64,000 nucleotides of DNA from Methylobacterium brachiatum (GCF_020523825.1 NZ_JAJALK010000011.1:62001-126000), one strand, 5' to 3'. Counted from the stretch's first letter, positions 1 to 9,091 are shown. A program made the numbers and translations. The notes: generated from the sequence alone by a model not told the origin.

Positions 1-695
1 ACCGAGATCCGCTTCTCGGCGATCGCCTTCAGGTCCGAACCGTGGCCCGGCTCGAACCGGGCCTTGGCGAAGGCCAGCCAGAAATACGGGTTGCCGCGCC
101 CGTCCACCCGGGCATCGATCGACAGCAGCGCCTGGTTGCGGAAACCCTGCGCCGCCACCGCGACGCCCTGCACGTCGGCCGGCTTGCAATCCGGGAAGTT
201 CACGTTGATCAGGATGCCGGGCTCGATCCCGGTCTCCAGGATCTTGCGGACGACCTTCGGGCCGTGCTCGCGGGCGCAATCCCATTTGAGCGCGCTGCGC
301 CCGCCGGCCCCGTAGGCCTGGCTCAGGGCGATCGAGCGGATGCCGAGGATCGTGCCCTCCATGGCGGCCGCGATCGTGCCCGAATAGGTCACGTCCTCGG
401 CGACGTTCTGGCCGCGATTGACCCCCGACAGGATCAGGTCCGGCCCGTGCTCGCCCAGGATGTGGCGCACGCCGAGGATCACGCAATCGGAGGGCGTGCC
501 CTTCACGGCGAAGCGCGTCTCGGAGACCTGCCGCAGGCGCAGCGGGTCGTTCAACGAGAGCGAGTGCGACACGCCGGACTGGTCGCTCTCCGGCGCCACC
601 ACCCAGACGTCGTCGGACAGCTCCCGGGCGATCTCCTCCAGGGTGGCGAGCCCCGGCGCGTGGATGCCGTCGTCGTTGGTGACTAGGATGCGCAT
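1..695 (-). CDS. surE: 5'/3'-nucleotidase SurE (C-terminus outside window)
   Basis: SurE is a metal-dependent phosphatase that removes phosphate from nucleoside 5'- and 3'-monophosphates. The frame opens with MRILVTNDDG, placing the metal-binding NDDG at residues 7-10. A later segment reads SGVNRGQNVAEDVTYSGT, the conserved SurE core. About 231 residues are visible and no stop is reached before the left edge. The family is about 250-260 residues, so only the last ~20 are missing. Its ATG shares one base with the serS stop (TGATG), so it is translationally coupled to serS, an arrangement common in alphaproteobacteria. Confidence 0.95.
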   Translation of the reverse strand, partial: MRILVTNDDGIHAPGLATLEEIARELSDDVWVVAPESDQSGVSHSLSLNDPLRLRQVSETRFAVKGTPSDCVILGVRHILGEHGPDLILSGVNRGQNVAEDVTYSGTIAAAMEGTILGIRSIALSQAYGAGGRSALKWDCAREHGPKVVRKILETGIEPGILINVNFPDCKPADVQGVAVAAQGFRNQALLSIDARVDGRGNPYFWLAFAKARFEPGHGSDLKAIAEKRIS

Positions 696-2086
696 CAGCG
701 GGCCCCTTCGATCCGGTTGAGCCCGCCCATATAGGGGTGGAGCACCGACGGGATCGTGATGCTCCCGTCCGGGTTCTGGTAGTTCTCCATCACGGCGATC
801 AGGGCGCGGCCGACCGCGACGCCCGAGCCGTTCAGCGTATGGACATAGGCCGGCTTGCCGTCCTTGCCCCGGTAGCGGGCGTTCATCCGGCGGGCCTGGA
901 ACTCACCGCAGACCGAGCAGGAGGAAATCTCCCGGTGCGTGCGCTGGCCCGGCACCCAGACCTCGATGTCGTAGGTCTTCTGGGAGGCGAAGCCCATGTC
1001 GCCGGTGCAGAGCGTCATCACCCGGTAGGGCAGATCGAGCTTCTTGAGGACCGCCTCCGCACAGGTGAGCATGCGCTCGTGCTCGTTGGCCGATTCCTCT
1101 GGCGTCGTGATCGAGACCATCTCGACCTTGTTGAACTGGTGTTGGCGCAGCATGCCCCGCGTATCCCGCCCCGCCGCCCCAGCCTCGGCCCGGAAACAGG
1201 GGGTGAGCGCGGTGAAGCGCAGGGGCAGCTCTTCTTCGCGCAGGATCGACTCGCGCACGAGGTTGGTCAGCGGCACCTCCGCCGTGGGGATGAGCCAGCG
1301 CCGCCCCTGCTCCATTCCGACGCGGACATCCTCGCCGAGGGCGTCGCCATGACGGTCCGCTTCCGTGGGCTTAGTGACGGACAGAGCGTCGTAGACTTTC
1401 CTCAGGGACGAGCCGTCGACGATGGCGAACTGATCGTCCTCGAATTTCGGCAGCTGCGCCGTGCCGAACATGGCGTCGTCCTTGACGAGCACCGGCGGCG
1501 CGACTTCCAGATACCCGTGCTCCTGCGTGTGCAGGTCGAGCATGAACTGGCCGAGCGCCCGCTCCAGCCGGGCGAGCTGGCCCTTGAGCACCACGAAGCG
1601 CGAGCCGGAGAGCTTCGCGGCGGATTCGAAATCCATCAGCCCGCAGGCCTCGCCGAGCTCGAAATGCTCCTTGCCCTCGGTCAGGCGCTCCCGGGTCGAG
1701 GCGTGGCTGCGGTAGAGCACGTTGCCGTGCTCGTCGGCGCCGTCCGGCACGTCGGGCTTGGGCCGGTTCGGGATCGCGGCGAGCTTTTCCGCGAGCGCCC
1801 TGTCGGCCTCGCCTTCCGCTGCCTTCAGCGCCGGCTCGGCGGCCTTGAGGGCGGCGACCTCCGCCATCAGGGCGGCGGCCCGGGCCTCGTCCTTGGCCTT
1901 CTTGGCGCCGCCGATCTCCTTGGCCACCGCGTTGCGCCGCTCCTGGTTGGCCTGGGCCGCCGACACCGACGATTTCCGCGCCTCGTCGAGGGCGATCAGC
2001 TCGGCCGAGAGTGGCGCGAGGCCCCGGCGGGCGAGGTCGCGGTCGAAGGCGTCCGGGTTGTCCCGGATGGCGCGGATGTCGTGCAT
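695..2086 (-). CDS. serS: Serine--tRNA ligase
   Basis: Cytoplasmic class II aminoacyl-tRNA synthetase that charges tRNA-Ser. The 463-residue product starts MHDIRAIRDNP. It has a charged, Ala-rich helical arm at about residues 30-105 that forms the tRNA-binding coiled coil. A motif 2 segment (CFRAEAG...RGMLRQHQF) and a C-terminal motif 3 (GSGVAVGRALIAVMEN) follow. The frame stays open 57 bases further upstream, but the internal ATG at 2086 gives the normal family N-terminus. surE follows with a one-base overlap. Confidence 0.97.
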   Translation of the reverse strand: MHDIRAIRDNPDAFDRDLARRGLAPLSAELIALDEARKSSVSAAQANQERRNAVAKEIGGAKKAKDEARAAALMAEVAALKAAEPALKAAEGEADRALAEKLAAIPNRPKPDVPDGADEHGNVLYRSHASTRERLTEGKEHFELGEACGLMDFESAAKLSGSRFVVLKGQLARLERALGQFMLDLHTQEHGYLEVAPPVLVKDDAMFGTAQLPKFEDDQFAIVDGSSLRKVYDALSVTKPTEADRHGDALGEDVRVGMEQGRRWLIPTAEVPLTNLVRESILREEELPLRFTALTPCFRAEAGAAGRDTRGMLRQHQFNKVEMVSITTPEESANEHERMLTCAEAVLKKLDLPYRVMTLCTGDMGFASQKTYDIEVWVPGQRTHREISSCSVCGEFQARRMNARYRGKDGKPAYVHTLNGSGVAVGRALIAVMENYQNPDGSITIPSVLHPYMGGLNRIEGAR

Positions 2087-2174
2087 CGTGTCGGCTCGGA
2101 TCGGCGCGCAGGCTCGGGGCGCGCGGCCCCCGCTTTGCCGCATCGCGTCCGGTGGGACAAGCGCGGGGCCGCCC

Positions 2175-2540
2175 TCAGGCTTTCGGCGGCGCGATCTTCA
2201 GCTGGTCGATCGCCCAGAGCCAGGTGCCGTCCGGCTGCGCCCGGGCGACCTCCACCGAGAGCGCGCCGTTGGGCAGACGGGCGAAGGTCAGGGCGAGATC
2301 GCCGTTGCGCACGGGCTCGAGTGTCTCGGGGGCCGGGAAGTCGGACTTGCGCCCCAGCAGGTTGGCGTAGAAGGCCCGGATCTCGTCATGCCCGGTGGCG
2401 ACCACCCGCCCGGCGGCCAGGACCGCCCCCGGCTCGTAGAGGGCCACCAGCCCCTCGACATCGCCGGCATTGGCGCGTTGGTTGAAGAGCTGGGCCAGCG
2501 CCCCCGGCTCGGTTGCGGCGTCCCGATTGTCTTGGGCCAT
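2175..2540 (-). CDS. SnoaL/DUF4440-like (NTF2-fold) protein
   Basis: A 121-residue protein of the small alpha+beta barrel NTF2-like superfamily. The pattern LFNQRANAGDVEGLVALYEPGAVL followed by GHDEIRAFYANLL is typical of SnoaL-like/DUF4440 members, which are stress-associated proteins or isomerase-like enzymes of mostly unknown substrate. It has no signal peptide or membrane segment. It lies 88 bases upstream of serS in the same direction and could be cotranscribed with it. The family call is fairly safe; the specific function is unknown. Confidence 0.75.
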   Translation of the reverse strand: MAQDNRDAATEPGALAQLFNQRANAGDVEGLVALYEPGAVLAAGRVVATGHDEIRAFYANLLGRKSDFPAPETLEPVRNGDLALTFARLPNGALSVEVARAQPDGTWLWAIDQLKIAPPKA

Positions 2541-2662
2541 GCGTCGCTCCTGTGCAGGCTAGGGGGTAACGGTCTCGGGGCGAAGTGCGGATCATCCCGT
2601 CCGCAGAAACGCGGCGCGGCGGTCTTCGCCCGCGGGACATGCGAGATCCGGCCCGGGGCCGG

Positions 2663-3106
2663 TCATGCGAGGCGCCGCCCGCCGCCATCCTCGACCGTGA
2701 CGGCGACCGGGATCCCGGCCTGCACGCTCTCCGACACCGTGCAGAAGCGCTGAAACTGCTCCAGCACCCGGTCGATCCGGGGCATCGCGTCGGATTCCGC
2801 GCCGAGCAGGATGCGCACGTCGATCCCGATGATCCGCAGCCGGCCTTCCGGGTTGCGCGCCACCCGGCAACTGGCCTCGGCGGCGACGCCCTGAGCGTCC
2901 TGCCGGAACTTGCCCAGGGCGAAGACCAGGCTGGCGCACAGGCAGTTCGCCACCCCGGCAATCAGCATCTGCTCCGGGACCGGACCGGTGCCGCCGCCGA
3001 TCGGGGGCGCCTCGTCGGTGAGGAGGCCGGGCAGAGCGGCGCCGAAATCGACGGTGAAGACGTAAGCCCCGACCTGGGCGATCCGGATCGTCGGTCCCGC
3101 TTCCAT
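2663..3106 (-). CDS. OsmC-like family protein
   Basis: A 147-residue OsmC/Ohr superfamily protein. Members reduce organic hydroperoxides with a pair of cysteines. Here candidate redox cysteines are C55 or C57 (in GVANCLCASL) and C122 (in RFCTVSES), close to the spacing in OsmC. The central GGGTGPVPEQMLIAGVANC segment is the usual family signature. The frame is open further upstream, but the ATG at 3106 gives a family-length protein. It sits between the SnoaL-like gene and the divergent DUF815 gene. Peroxidase activity is inferred from family, not demonstrated. Confidence 0.8.
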   Translation of the reverse strand: MEAGPTIRIAQVGAYVFTVDFGAALPGLLTDEAPPIGGGTGPVPEQMLIAGVANCLCASLVFALGKFRQDAQGVAAEASCRVARNPEGRLRIIGIDVRILLGAESDAMPRIDRVLEQFQRFCTVSESVQAGIPVAVTVEDGGGRRLA

Positions 3107-3260
3107 CCGCGCCCTCCCGGGGCCGACCCGGGCCGCCCTCGCGGAAGATCCAACGCCCGATTCGGGTTCGCGTTCGGAACGCCCCGAGACGGATGATTTC
3201 CGTAACCGAACGCCGTAGTACGGTTGCTCGACCGATCCGGCAGCCAAACCCCCCGATCCG

Positions 3261-4127
3261 ATGACGAGCCTCGAGACCCTGATGCCGCTCCTGGAGCGGA
3301 TCGCCACCGCGCTGGAGCGGGCCGCGCCGCCCGCGGCGCCGGCCTTCGACCCGAACGCCGCCGACGCCTTCCTGTGGGGGCCCGAGCGGCGGCTGACCCC
3401 GGTGCCGCAGGTGGCCCGGGTGGAGATCGGCCTCCTCACCGGCATCGACCGGGCCCGCGACACGCTGATCGAGAACACCGAGCGCTTCGCCCGCGGCCTG
3501 CCGGCCAACAACGCCCTGCTGTGGGGCGCCCGCGGCATGGGCAAGTCCTCGCTGGTCAAGGCGGCCCATGCCGAGATCAACGCCCGCCGGCCCGCGGGGG
3601 CGCGGCCGATGAAGCTCGTCGAGATCCACCGGGAGGATATCGAGGCCCTGCCCGACCTGATGGCGCTGCTGCGGCCCGATCCGCATCGCTGGCTGGTCTA
3701 TTGCGACGACCTCTCCTTCGACGGCGACGACACCTCGTACAAGTCGCTCAAGACCGCGCTCGACGGCGGCATCGAGGGCCGGCCCGGCAACGTGCTGTTC
3801 TACGCCACCTCCAACCGCCGGCACCTGCTCGCCCGCGACATGGTCGAGAACGAGCGCTCGACGGCGATCAATCCCGGCGAGGCCGTGGAGGAGAAGGTCT
3901 CCCTCTCGGACCGGTTCGGTCTCTGGCTCGGCTTCCACAAATGCAGCCAGGACGAGTTCCTGGCGATGATCCGGGCCTATGCGGAGCGCTACGGCCTCGA
4001 CCTGCCGCCCGAGCGCCTGCGCGCCGAGGCGCTGGAATGGGCCACCACCCGCGGCTCGCGCTCCGGCCGCACCGCCTTCCAGTTCATCCAGGATCTCGCC
4101 GGGCGGATGGGGAAGGTGCTGGATTGA
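3261..4127 (+). CDS. DUF815 family ATP-binding protein
   Basis: A 288-residue P-loop ATPase of the DUF815 family (AAA-like). The Walker A motif GARGMGKSS is at residues 89-97, and an acidic Walker-B-like stretch (WLVYCDDLSFDGDD) follows about 55 residues later. A sensor-like segment NVLFYATSNRRHL comes next. Family members are widespread in proteobacteria, and their physiological role is not established. The gene is monocistronic, divergent from the OsmC-like gene and followed by a palindromic repeat. Confidence 0.85.
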   Translation: MTSLETLMPLLERIATALERAAPPAAPAFDPNAADAFLWGPERRLTPVPQVARVEIGLLTGIDRARDTLIENTERFARGLPANNALLWGARGMGKSSLVKAAHAEINARRPAGARPMKLVEIHREDIEALPDLMALLRPDPHRWLVYCDDLSFDGDDTSYKSLKTALDGGIEGRPGNVLFYATSNRRHLLARDMVENERSTAINPGEAVEEKVSLSDRFGLWLGFHKCSQDEFLAMIRAYAERYGLDLPPERLRAEALEWATTRGSRSGRTAFQFIQDLAGRMGKVLD

Positions 4128-4166
4128 GACGGTCCGGCGCCTGAAGCATCCGGCCCGCGCGCGCCC

Positions 4167-4260
4167 CCGTCATTGCGAGCCGAGCGAAGCAACCCAGGGC
4201 TACGCACCCTCCTCGAATCGCGCGCTGCGCTGGGTCGCTTCGCTCCGCTCGCGATGACGG
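4167..4260. repeat. Interspersed palindromic element, copy A1
   Basis: Two roughly 30-base arms (4167-4196 and 4231-4260) form an imperfect inverted repeat with about four mismatches. The outer ends read CCGTCATTGCGAG and CTCGCGATGACGG. The same element recurs at 16242-16335. It lies 3' of both the DUF815 gene and the convergent TonB receptor gene, so its transcript could act as a bidirectional terminator or an RNA-stability hairpin. No coding capacity. Confidence 0.8.
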
Positions 4261-4269
4261 CTTGGCCTC

Positions 4270-6465
4270 TCAAAAGTCGATGGAAGCCGACAGCCAAACC
4301 GTGCGCGGGGCGCCCAGGATGAGGGCGCCGTTCGGGTTGGCGATCCAAAAGTGGTTGTCGGTGACGTTGCTCATCGTCGCCCGCAGCGTGACCGGCCTGT
4401 CCTGCACGAGCGTGGCGTAGCGCAGGCCGAGATCCAGGGTCGTCCAGTCCGGGATCTTCGAGAAGGGCAGGTTGGTGAACGTCGTGCCGGCATAGGACGC
4501 GCCGGTATAGACGACTGTGGCGATCGCCGTGAGGCCGCGCAGGATCGGCGTGTCCCATTCGAGGCCCGCGGTGGCCTGGAAGCGCGGCGCGCCGGTGGCG
4601 GGATTGCCGTCGTAGAGACCGCCCCGGGTCCGGCGCCAGCGGGCGTCGAGCAGGGTCGCGCCGGCGATGACGCGCAGGTCCGGGACGACCTCGCCGAAGA
4701 TCGTCCCCTCGAAGCCGCGGTTCCGCTGCGTGCCGCCGACGCTGAAGACGTGGGTCACGGGATCGACGTTGCCGGCCGGCTGGGTGATCTGGAAGGCGGC
4801 GAGCGTCGCCCCGAAGGTCTTGAAGTCGAGCTTCGTCCCGATCTCGTATTGCCGCGACCGGGCCGGCGGGAAGGTCTGCGCGACGTTGACCGCGGAGCCG
4901 GGCGGCTTCAGCGCCGTGAGGCCCTGGACCGCGTTGGCGTAGAGCGACAGCACCTCGGTGGGCCGCACCACCAGGCCGAAGGCCGGAGTCGTCGCGCTCT
5001 TGTCGTAGGTGCTGCTCAGGAGACCCGTGACCGGGGCGTAACTCCCGAGCTCGATCTCCTGCCGGCGCGCGCCGACCATCAGCTCGACCAGCCCGTCGGC
5101 GACCGACATCGTGTCGGCGACGGCGTAGCTCGTCATCCGGTTGTAGCTCGACCGACCCCGGGGGAAGGCAGCCTTCGGTTGCCCCGGCCAGGCCAGGCGG
5201 ACCGGCGCGTAGAGGTTGGAGTCATAGTCCGGGTAGGTGATCTGTCCGAGCGTCAGATCCTGGTCGAGATACGTCGCGGTGAACACGGCCTCGTGCTTGA
5301 TCCAGCCCGTGTCGAAGCGCGCCCGGGCCCCCGTCTCGCCCGACAGCGTCGCGGTGTCGCCGGTCTGGAAGATCGAGTTCACCCTGGTCCGCCCGGTCCG
5401 GTCCAGGAGGGTGAAGGCGGGGTTCTCCTGCTTGTCGTAGGTGAAGCGGTTGCCGCCGAGGGCCGCGAACAGCGTGATGTCCGAGGTCAGGTCGAACTCC
5501 GCCCGCCCGAGGGTGGTGAGGCTGTCGGACCGGGAGAAATCGAAGGTCTGGGACATGTTCCGGCGCGGGTCGGGCGCCCGGGGCACGCGCAGGCCCTCCA
5601 CCGGATTGCCGCCGCGGGTCTGGGCGTCATAGGCGTCGTGCTGATAGATGACGTCGAGGAACAGCCGGAACCGGTCGCCGTCGTAGTCGAGGGCCAGCGA
5701 ACCGACCCCGTTGCGCTGGGCCGTGCGGTCGATCGGCGTCGCACCGCCCAGGCCCGCGCCGTTGATCCGCACGCCGATCTGCTTCGCGTCGCCGTAGCGC
5801 CGCGCCACGTCGAGCTCGGCCCCGCCCCGCGTCGTGGAGGCGTAGTCGACCGTCGCCCGGTTCAGCGGCTCGTCGCCCGCGCGCTTGGTGACGACGTTCA
5901 CCGTGCCGGCGATGCTGCCGGAGATCGAGGTCCCGAACAGGAACGCCGCCGGACCCTTGAGCACCTCGATCCGTTCGAGGGGGGCGGGGTCGATCCGGTA
6001 ATCCGGCACGAGCCCGTACAGGCCGTTCAGGGCGAACTCGCGGTTGTCGACCCGGAAGCCGCGGATCGTCAGCGCGTCGTAGCGGTTGCCGCTGCCGATC
6101 GAGGCGCGCACCGACGGGTCCGTGCGCGTCAGGACATCGCCGACGCTGACCGCCTGGAGATCGCGGATCGTCTTCTCGGTGTAGCTCGCCGTGCTGAACG
6201 GCGTGCGCATGTAATCCCGGTTGCCGAGAATGCCGAGCCGGCTGCCGCGGGCGACCTGGCCGCCGGAAAACGCTTTCGGCAGGCCGCCGGCCTCCCCCTG
6301 CCCGACCCGGCCTGCGGCCGGATTGCGCGACTCGACCGACAGCGTTTCGAGTTGGACCGCGGTTGTCGCGGGCTGGCCCGAGCTTTCCTGCGCCAGAGCG
6401 GCGTGGTGCGTCAGAAGGAGAAGCGTTGCCAGAGGTGCAACGTGGCGGACATGCGTGCAGGTCAT
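4270..6465 (-). CDS. TonB-dependent siderophore receptor
   Basis: Outer-membrane gated channel importing a ferric siderophore, energised by TonB-ExbB-ExbD. The 731-residue precursor starts MTCTHVRHVAPLATLLLL with a signal peptide ending near ALAQ. A TonB-box-like VQLETLSVES follows, then a plug domain (DVLTRTDPSVR, YDALTIRGF, RIEVLKGPAAFLFG) and a long beta-barrel ending in an aromatic residue (SIDF), as in this family. The frame is open 99 bases further upstream; 6465 is chosen because it gives a proper signal peptide. The ligand cannot be inferred. No TonB system, Fur-family regulator or siderophore synthesis gene is adjacent. Confidence 0.92.
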   Translation of the reverse strand: MTCTHVRHVAPLATLLLLTHHAALAQESSGQPATTAVQLETLSVESRNPAAGRVGQGEAGGLPKAFSGGQVARGSRLGILGNRDYMRTPFSTASYTEKTIRDLQAVSVGDVLTRTDPSVRASIGSGNRYDALTIRGFRVDNREFALNGLYGLVPDYRIDPAPLERIEVLKGPAAFLFGTSISGSIAGTVNVVTKRAGDEPLNRATVDYASTTRGGAELDVARRYGDAKQIGVRINGAGLGGATPIDRTAQRNGVGSLALDYDGDRFRLFLDVIYQHDAYDAQTRGGNPVEGLRVPRAPDPRRNMSQTFDFSRSDSLTTLGRAEFDLTSDITLFAALGGNRFTYDKQENPAFTLLDRTGRTRVNSIFQTGDTATLSGETGARARFDTGWIKHEAVFTATYLDQDLTLGQITYPDYDSNLYAPVRLAWPGQPKAAFPRGRSSYNRMTSYAVADTMSVADGLVELMVGARRQEIELGSYAPVTGLLSSTYDKSATTPAFGLVVRPTEVLSLYANAVQGLTALKPPGSAVNVAQTFPPARSRQYEIGTKLDFKTFGATLAAFQITQPAGNVDPVTHVFSVGGTQRNRGFEGTIFGEVVPDLRVIAGATLLDARWRRTRGGLYDGNPATGAPRFQATAGLEWDTPILRGLTAIATVVYTGASYAGTTFTNLPFSKIPDWTTLDLGLRYATLVQDRPVTLRATMSNVTDNHFWIANPNGALILGAPRTVWLSASIDF

Positions 6466-6605
6466 GACGAAGCGGACGCCGATCAAGTCGTGAAACCATG
6501 TCGGCGGTCGATTCTTCTCTCCGCAGAGCGGATCGGCATGGGAATCATCGTTGGGCCAACACATCGCCGCTAGCAGCGCCGGAATGTTGGAGCAAGAAAT
6601 AAAAC

Positions 6606-6630
6606 CTAGTTTTTATAAATTACAAGCTAG
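6606..6630. promoter_or_regulatory. Imperfect palindrome overlapping the receptor promoter
   Basis: Two CTAG ends flank an AT-rich centre, with 16 of 25 positions symmetric. It covers the -10 element and most of the -35/-10 spacer of the predicted receptor promoter, where a repressor would act. It does not match the classical Fur box or the Irr-type motif closely, so the regulator is unknown. Confidence 0.3.
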
Positions 6631-6642
6631 AGGAATGATCAA
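6614..6642 (-). promoter_or_regulatory. Sigma-70-like promoter of the siderophore receptor gene
   Basis: On the minus strand TTGATC (6642-6637) and TTTATA (6619-6614) are separated by exactly 17 bases, a good housekeeping promoter. Transcription would begin near 6607, about 140 bases before the chosen ATG. It lies in an unusually AT-rich stretch (about 6590-6730) for this GC-rich chromosome. Confidence 0.5.
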
Positions 6643-6846
6643 TTATAGAGTTGCGTGTTCGATGATGGAAGGTATTGCAGATCTGTATTGATTTATCGAA
6701 ACGAAATATCTGACATGATCGTTGGATAAACTTCAGTCCTCACCCGCATCCTCGGGCGTGAGGATGGGACCGGCGGAGACGCGGGATGGGGCGGCGATCC
6801 GGATATGCTGGTGGCCTCGCTCGGTCCCGGACTCGACGCGCGTCGC

Positions 6847-7317
6847 CTAACGGCCGCTGGACCCGAACCCGCCCGCGCCTCGGCCCGAGCCCGAAGCGGA
6901 CTCGTCCTCCAGCACCGTCAGGACCGGCCGGGTCACCCGGGTGAAGACCAGCTGCGCGATCCGGTCGCCGGGCTCGATCCGGACCGGATTGGCGTCGTCG
7001 CGATTCCAGGCCGAGACCATCAGGGGGCCCTCGTAATCGGCGTCGATCACCCCGGTGCCGTTGCCGAGCACCAGCCCGTCGCGGTGGCCGCGGCCGGAGC
7101 GGGGGAAGATCAGGCCGCACCAGTCGGGGTTGCCGATCAAGACGCAGAAGCCCGCCGGGATCAGGACCGGGGCGTTCCGCGGCGGCAGGACCAGCGGGGC
7201 GTCGAGGCAGGCATGGAGGTCGAGGCCGGCGGCGGCCGCGGAGCCCCAGCGCGGAAACCCCCAGCCCGGCAGCCGGGGGTCGAGGAGGCGCAGCCCGACT
7301 TCCGGCAGCGCGCTCAC
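6847..7317 (-). CDS. dut: dUTP diphosphatase
   Basis: Hydrolyses dUTP to dUMP and pyrophosphate, keeping uracil out of DNA and feeding thymidylate synthesis. All five trimeric dUTPase motifs are present in the 156-residue product: AAGLDLHA, PRSGRGHRDG, GVIDADYEGP, GDRIAQLVF and a Gly-rich C-terminal GAGGFGSSG. The start is a GTG at 7317 that overlaps the stop of the upstream lyase gene (GTGA), so the two are translationally coupled. The frame has no stop for a long way upstream, so the GTG and the domain limits decide the start. Confidence 0.93.
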   Translation of the reverse strand: MSALPEVGLRLLDPRLPGWGFPRWGSAAAAGLDLHACLDAPLVLPPRNAPVLIPAGFCVLIGNPDWCGLIFPRSGRGHRDGLVLGNGTGVIDADYEGPLMVSAWNRDDANPVRIEPGDRIAQLVFTRVTRPVLTVLEDESASGSGRGAGGFGSSGR

Positions 7318-8198
7318 GCGCCGAGCCGCGCGATCGCCTCGGCCAACGCCAAGGTGCGCCGGGCGGCCTCGACATGCAGGCGCTCGACCATGCGCCCGTC
7401 CAGCGCGATCACCCCATGCGCCTGAGTCTCGGGGGCGTCGAAGGCCGCCACCACCCGGCGTGCTTCGGCGATGTCCGCCGGGTCCGGCCCGAAGGCGGCG
7501 TTGGCCGGGCCGATCTGGCTCGGATGGATCAGCATCTTGCCGTCGAAGCCGAGATCGCGGCCTTCGGCGCATTCCGCCGCGAAGCCGGCGGCATCCCGCA
7601 GGTCCGTGAAGACGCCGTCGATCGCCTCGATCTCGTAGGCCCGTGCGGCGGCCAGGACGGTCATCAGCCAGGGACGCAGGGCGGCCCGTCCCGGCGGGCG
7701 GATCCGGCTCGCCTTCACCAGGTCGTTGGGGCCGATCACCAGGGCGGCGAGCCGTCCGTCCACGTCCCGGGCGGCGCCGGCGATCTCGGCGGCGTTGACC
7801 ACCGCCATCGGGGTCTCGATCATCGCCCAGATCCGCGTCGCCAGCGGCGCCCCGAGCCGGCGCAGCCGCGAGCCCACCGCGATCAGCGTGTCGGAGCTGC
7901 GCACCTTCGGCACCAGGATCGCGGCGGCCCCCGCCCCCGCGAGCGCCGCGAGATCGGCCTCGCCGTCCTCCGTCTCGGGCGGATTGATCCGCACCACCAC
8001 CTCGCGCGGGCCGAAGCCGGCTCCCGAGACGGCGGCGGCCACCATCGCCCGGGCCTCGGCCTTCTTCCCCGGGGCGACGCCGTCTTCCAGGTCGATCAGG
8101 ATCACGTCGGCGGGGAGCGTGCGCGCCTTCTCCAGGGCGCGGGCATTCGAGCCGGGCATCGCCAGCACGCTGCGGCGGGGACGGATCTCGCTCATCAC
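7314..8198 (-). CDS. HpcH/HpaI (CitE-like) CoA-ester lyase family protein
   Basis: A 294-residue TIM-barrel lyase of the citrate lyase beta/malyl-CoA lyase group. RRSVLAMPGSNARALEKA at the N-terminus, IDLEDGVAPGKK (metal-binding acids), VVRIN, MIETPMAV and GKMLIHPSQIGPAN are hallmark segments. Members cleave or hydrolyse (S)-malyl-CoA, citramalyl-CoA or related acyl-CoAs. In methylotrophs related enzymes serve the serine and ethylmalonyl-CoA pathways, but no such genes are adjacent here, so the substrate is open. A second ATG lies one codon downstream (8195). It overlaps dut by four bases. Confidence 0.8.
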   Translation of the reverse strand: MMSEIRPRRSVLAMPGSNARALEKARTLPADVILIDLEDGVAPGKKAEARAMVAAAVSGAGFGPREVVVRINPPETEDGEADLAALAGAGAAAILVPKVRSSDTLIAVGSRLRRLGAPLATRIWAMIETPMAVVNAAEIAGAARDVDGRLAALVIGPNDLVKASRIRPPGRAALRPWLMTVLAAARAYEIEAIDGVFTDLRDAAGFAAECAEGRDLGFDGKMLIHPSQIGPANAAFGPDPADIAEARRVVAAFDAPETQAHGVIALDGRMVERLHVEAARRTLALAEAIARLGA

Positions 8199-8299
8199 GC
8201 TTCTCCCGGGGCCGGCGGGACGCCCTTCGGGTCGCCGATAGCTTTCCGCCGCGTCCCGGGCAAGAACGCATCGCGGGGCGAGATCGATACGGGGACGGG

Positions 8300-9091
8300 A
8301 TGGCGCGCTGGGTCGCGGGGCTCGATGGCAGCCGGGGCGCCTGGGCGGGGGCCTTGCTGGATCTCGACGATCCCGGCCGGCACCGCTGCGGGCTGTTTCC
8401 CGACGTGGCGGCGCTGCTCGACGCGCCGGAGCAGCCCCTGATCGTCGGCATCGACGTGCCGATCGGCCTGCCGGACCGGATCCTCGGCGGCGGCCGGGCC
8501 GCCGACCGGGCCGCCCGCGCCCGCCTCGGACCCGCGCGGTCCTCGGTCTTCCCGATGCCGCCCCGGGCGGCGGTCTACGCGCCGGATTACGACGCCGCCA
8601 AGGCCGCCTCGCGGGCGGCGAGCGAGCCGCCCTTCGCGCCCTCGATCCAGGGCTACAACATCTTCCGATATGTCCGGGCCGTGGACGAGCTGCTGCGGGC
8701 GCGGCCGGACGCGCTGGCGCGGGTGTACGAGGTCCACCCGGAAGTGGCCTTCCACGCCCTCAACGGTCTGCGCCCCCTCGGGCTGCCGAAGAAGGGCGCC
8801 CGGGCCCGGGAGGGCCTGGCCCTGCGCCGGAGCCTGCTCGCGGCGGCGGGCCTGCCGGCCGCCCTGCTCGATGCCCGGGCGAAGGGCGTGCCCGCCGACG
8901 ATCATCTCGACGCGCTGGCCGCCCTGGTGGTGGCCTGGGACATCCTCGACGGGCGCGCGGTGCCCCTGCCGGACCTGCCGGAGCGGGATGCCCACGGGCT
9001 GCCGGTGGTGATCTGGGCGCCGGCCGTGCGGGTGGCGTCATCGGTCGCCTCAAGCTCTTGTAACCGATCACATCTTGCTGATCGACCGTGA
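8300..9091 (+). CDS. DUF429 domain-containing protein
   Basis: A 263-residue protein with the DUF429 pattern: an N-terminal VAGLDGSRGAWAGA, IVGIDVPIGLP, RLGPARSSVFPMPPR, and a late VYEVHPEVAFHALNG followed by DDHLDALAALVVAW. The conserved acidic residues in GLDG, GIDVP and DDHLDAL suggest an RNase H-like or nuclease-like fold, but no function is established. It stands alone, divergent from the CoA lyase gene. Confidence 0.8.
   Translation: MARWVAGLDGSRGAWAGALLDLDDPGRHRCGLFPDVAALLDAPEQPLIVGIDVPIGLPDRILGGGRAADRAARARLGPARSSVFPMPPRAAVYAPDYDAAKAASRAASEPPFAPSIQGYNIFRYVRAVDELLRARPDALARVYEVHPEVAFHALNGLRPLGLPKKGARAREGLALRRSLLAAAGLPAALLDARAKGVPADDHLDALAALVVAWDILDGRAVPLPDLPERDAHGLPVVIWAPAVRVASSVASSSCNRSHLADRP

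Larger units (their letters stand above)
6466..6846. other. Intergenic region between the receptor gene and dut
   Basis: This 381-base gap holds the AT-rich promoter island of the receptor gene (about 6590-6730), an untranslated leader, and GC-rich sequence just downstream of dut. I see no convincing additional gene. The dut stop is at 6847-6849. Confidence 0.6.

Noticed and set aside
4351..6573. A plus-strand frame of 740 codons
   Set aside because: Antisense to the siderophore receptor, which has a signal peptide, plug and barrel. No independent support.
6600..6730. Fur-box-type site in the receptor promoter
   Set aside because: No stretch approaches the 19-bp GATAATGATAATCATTATC pattern closely; only the CTAG dyad is reported.
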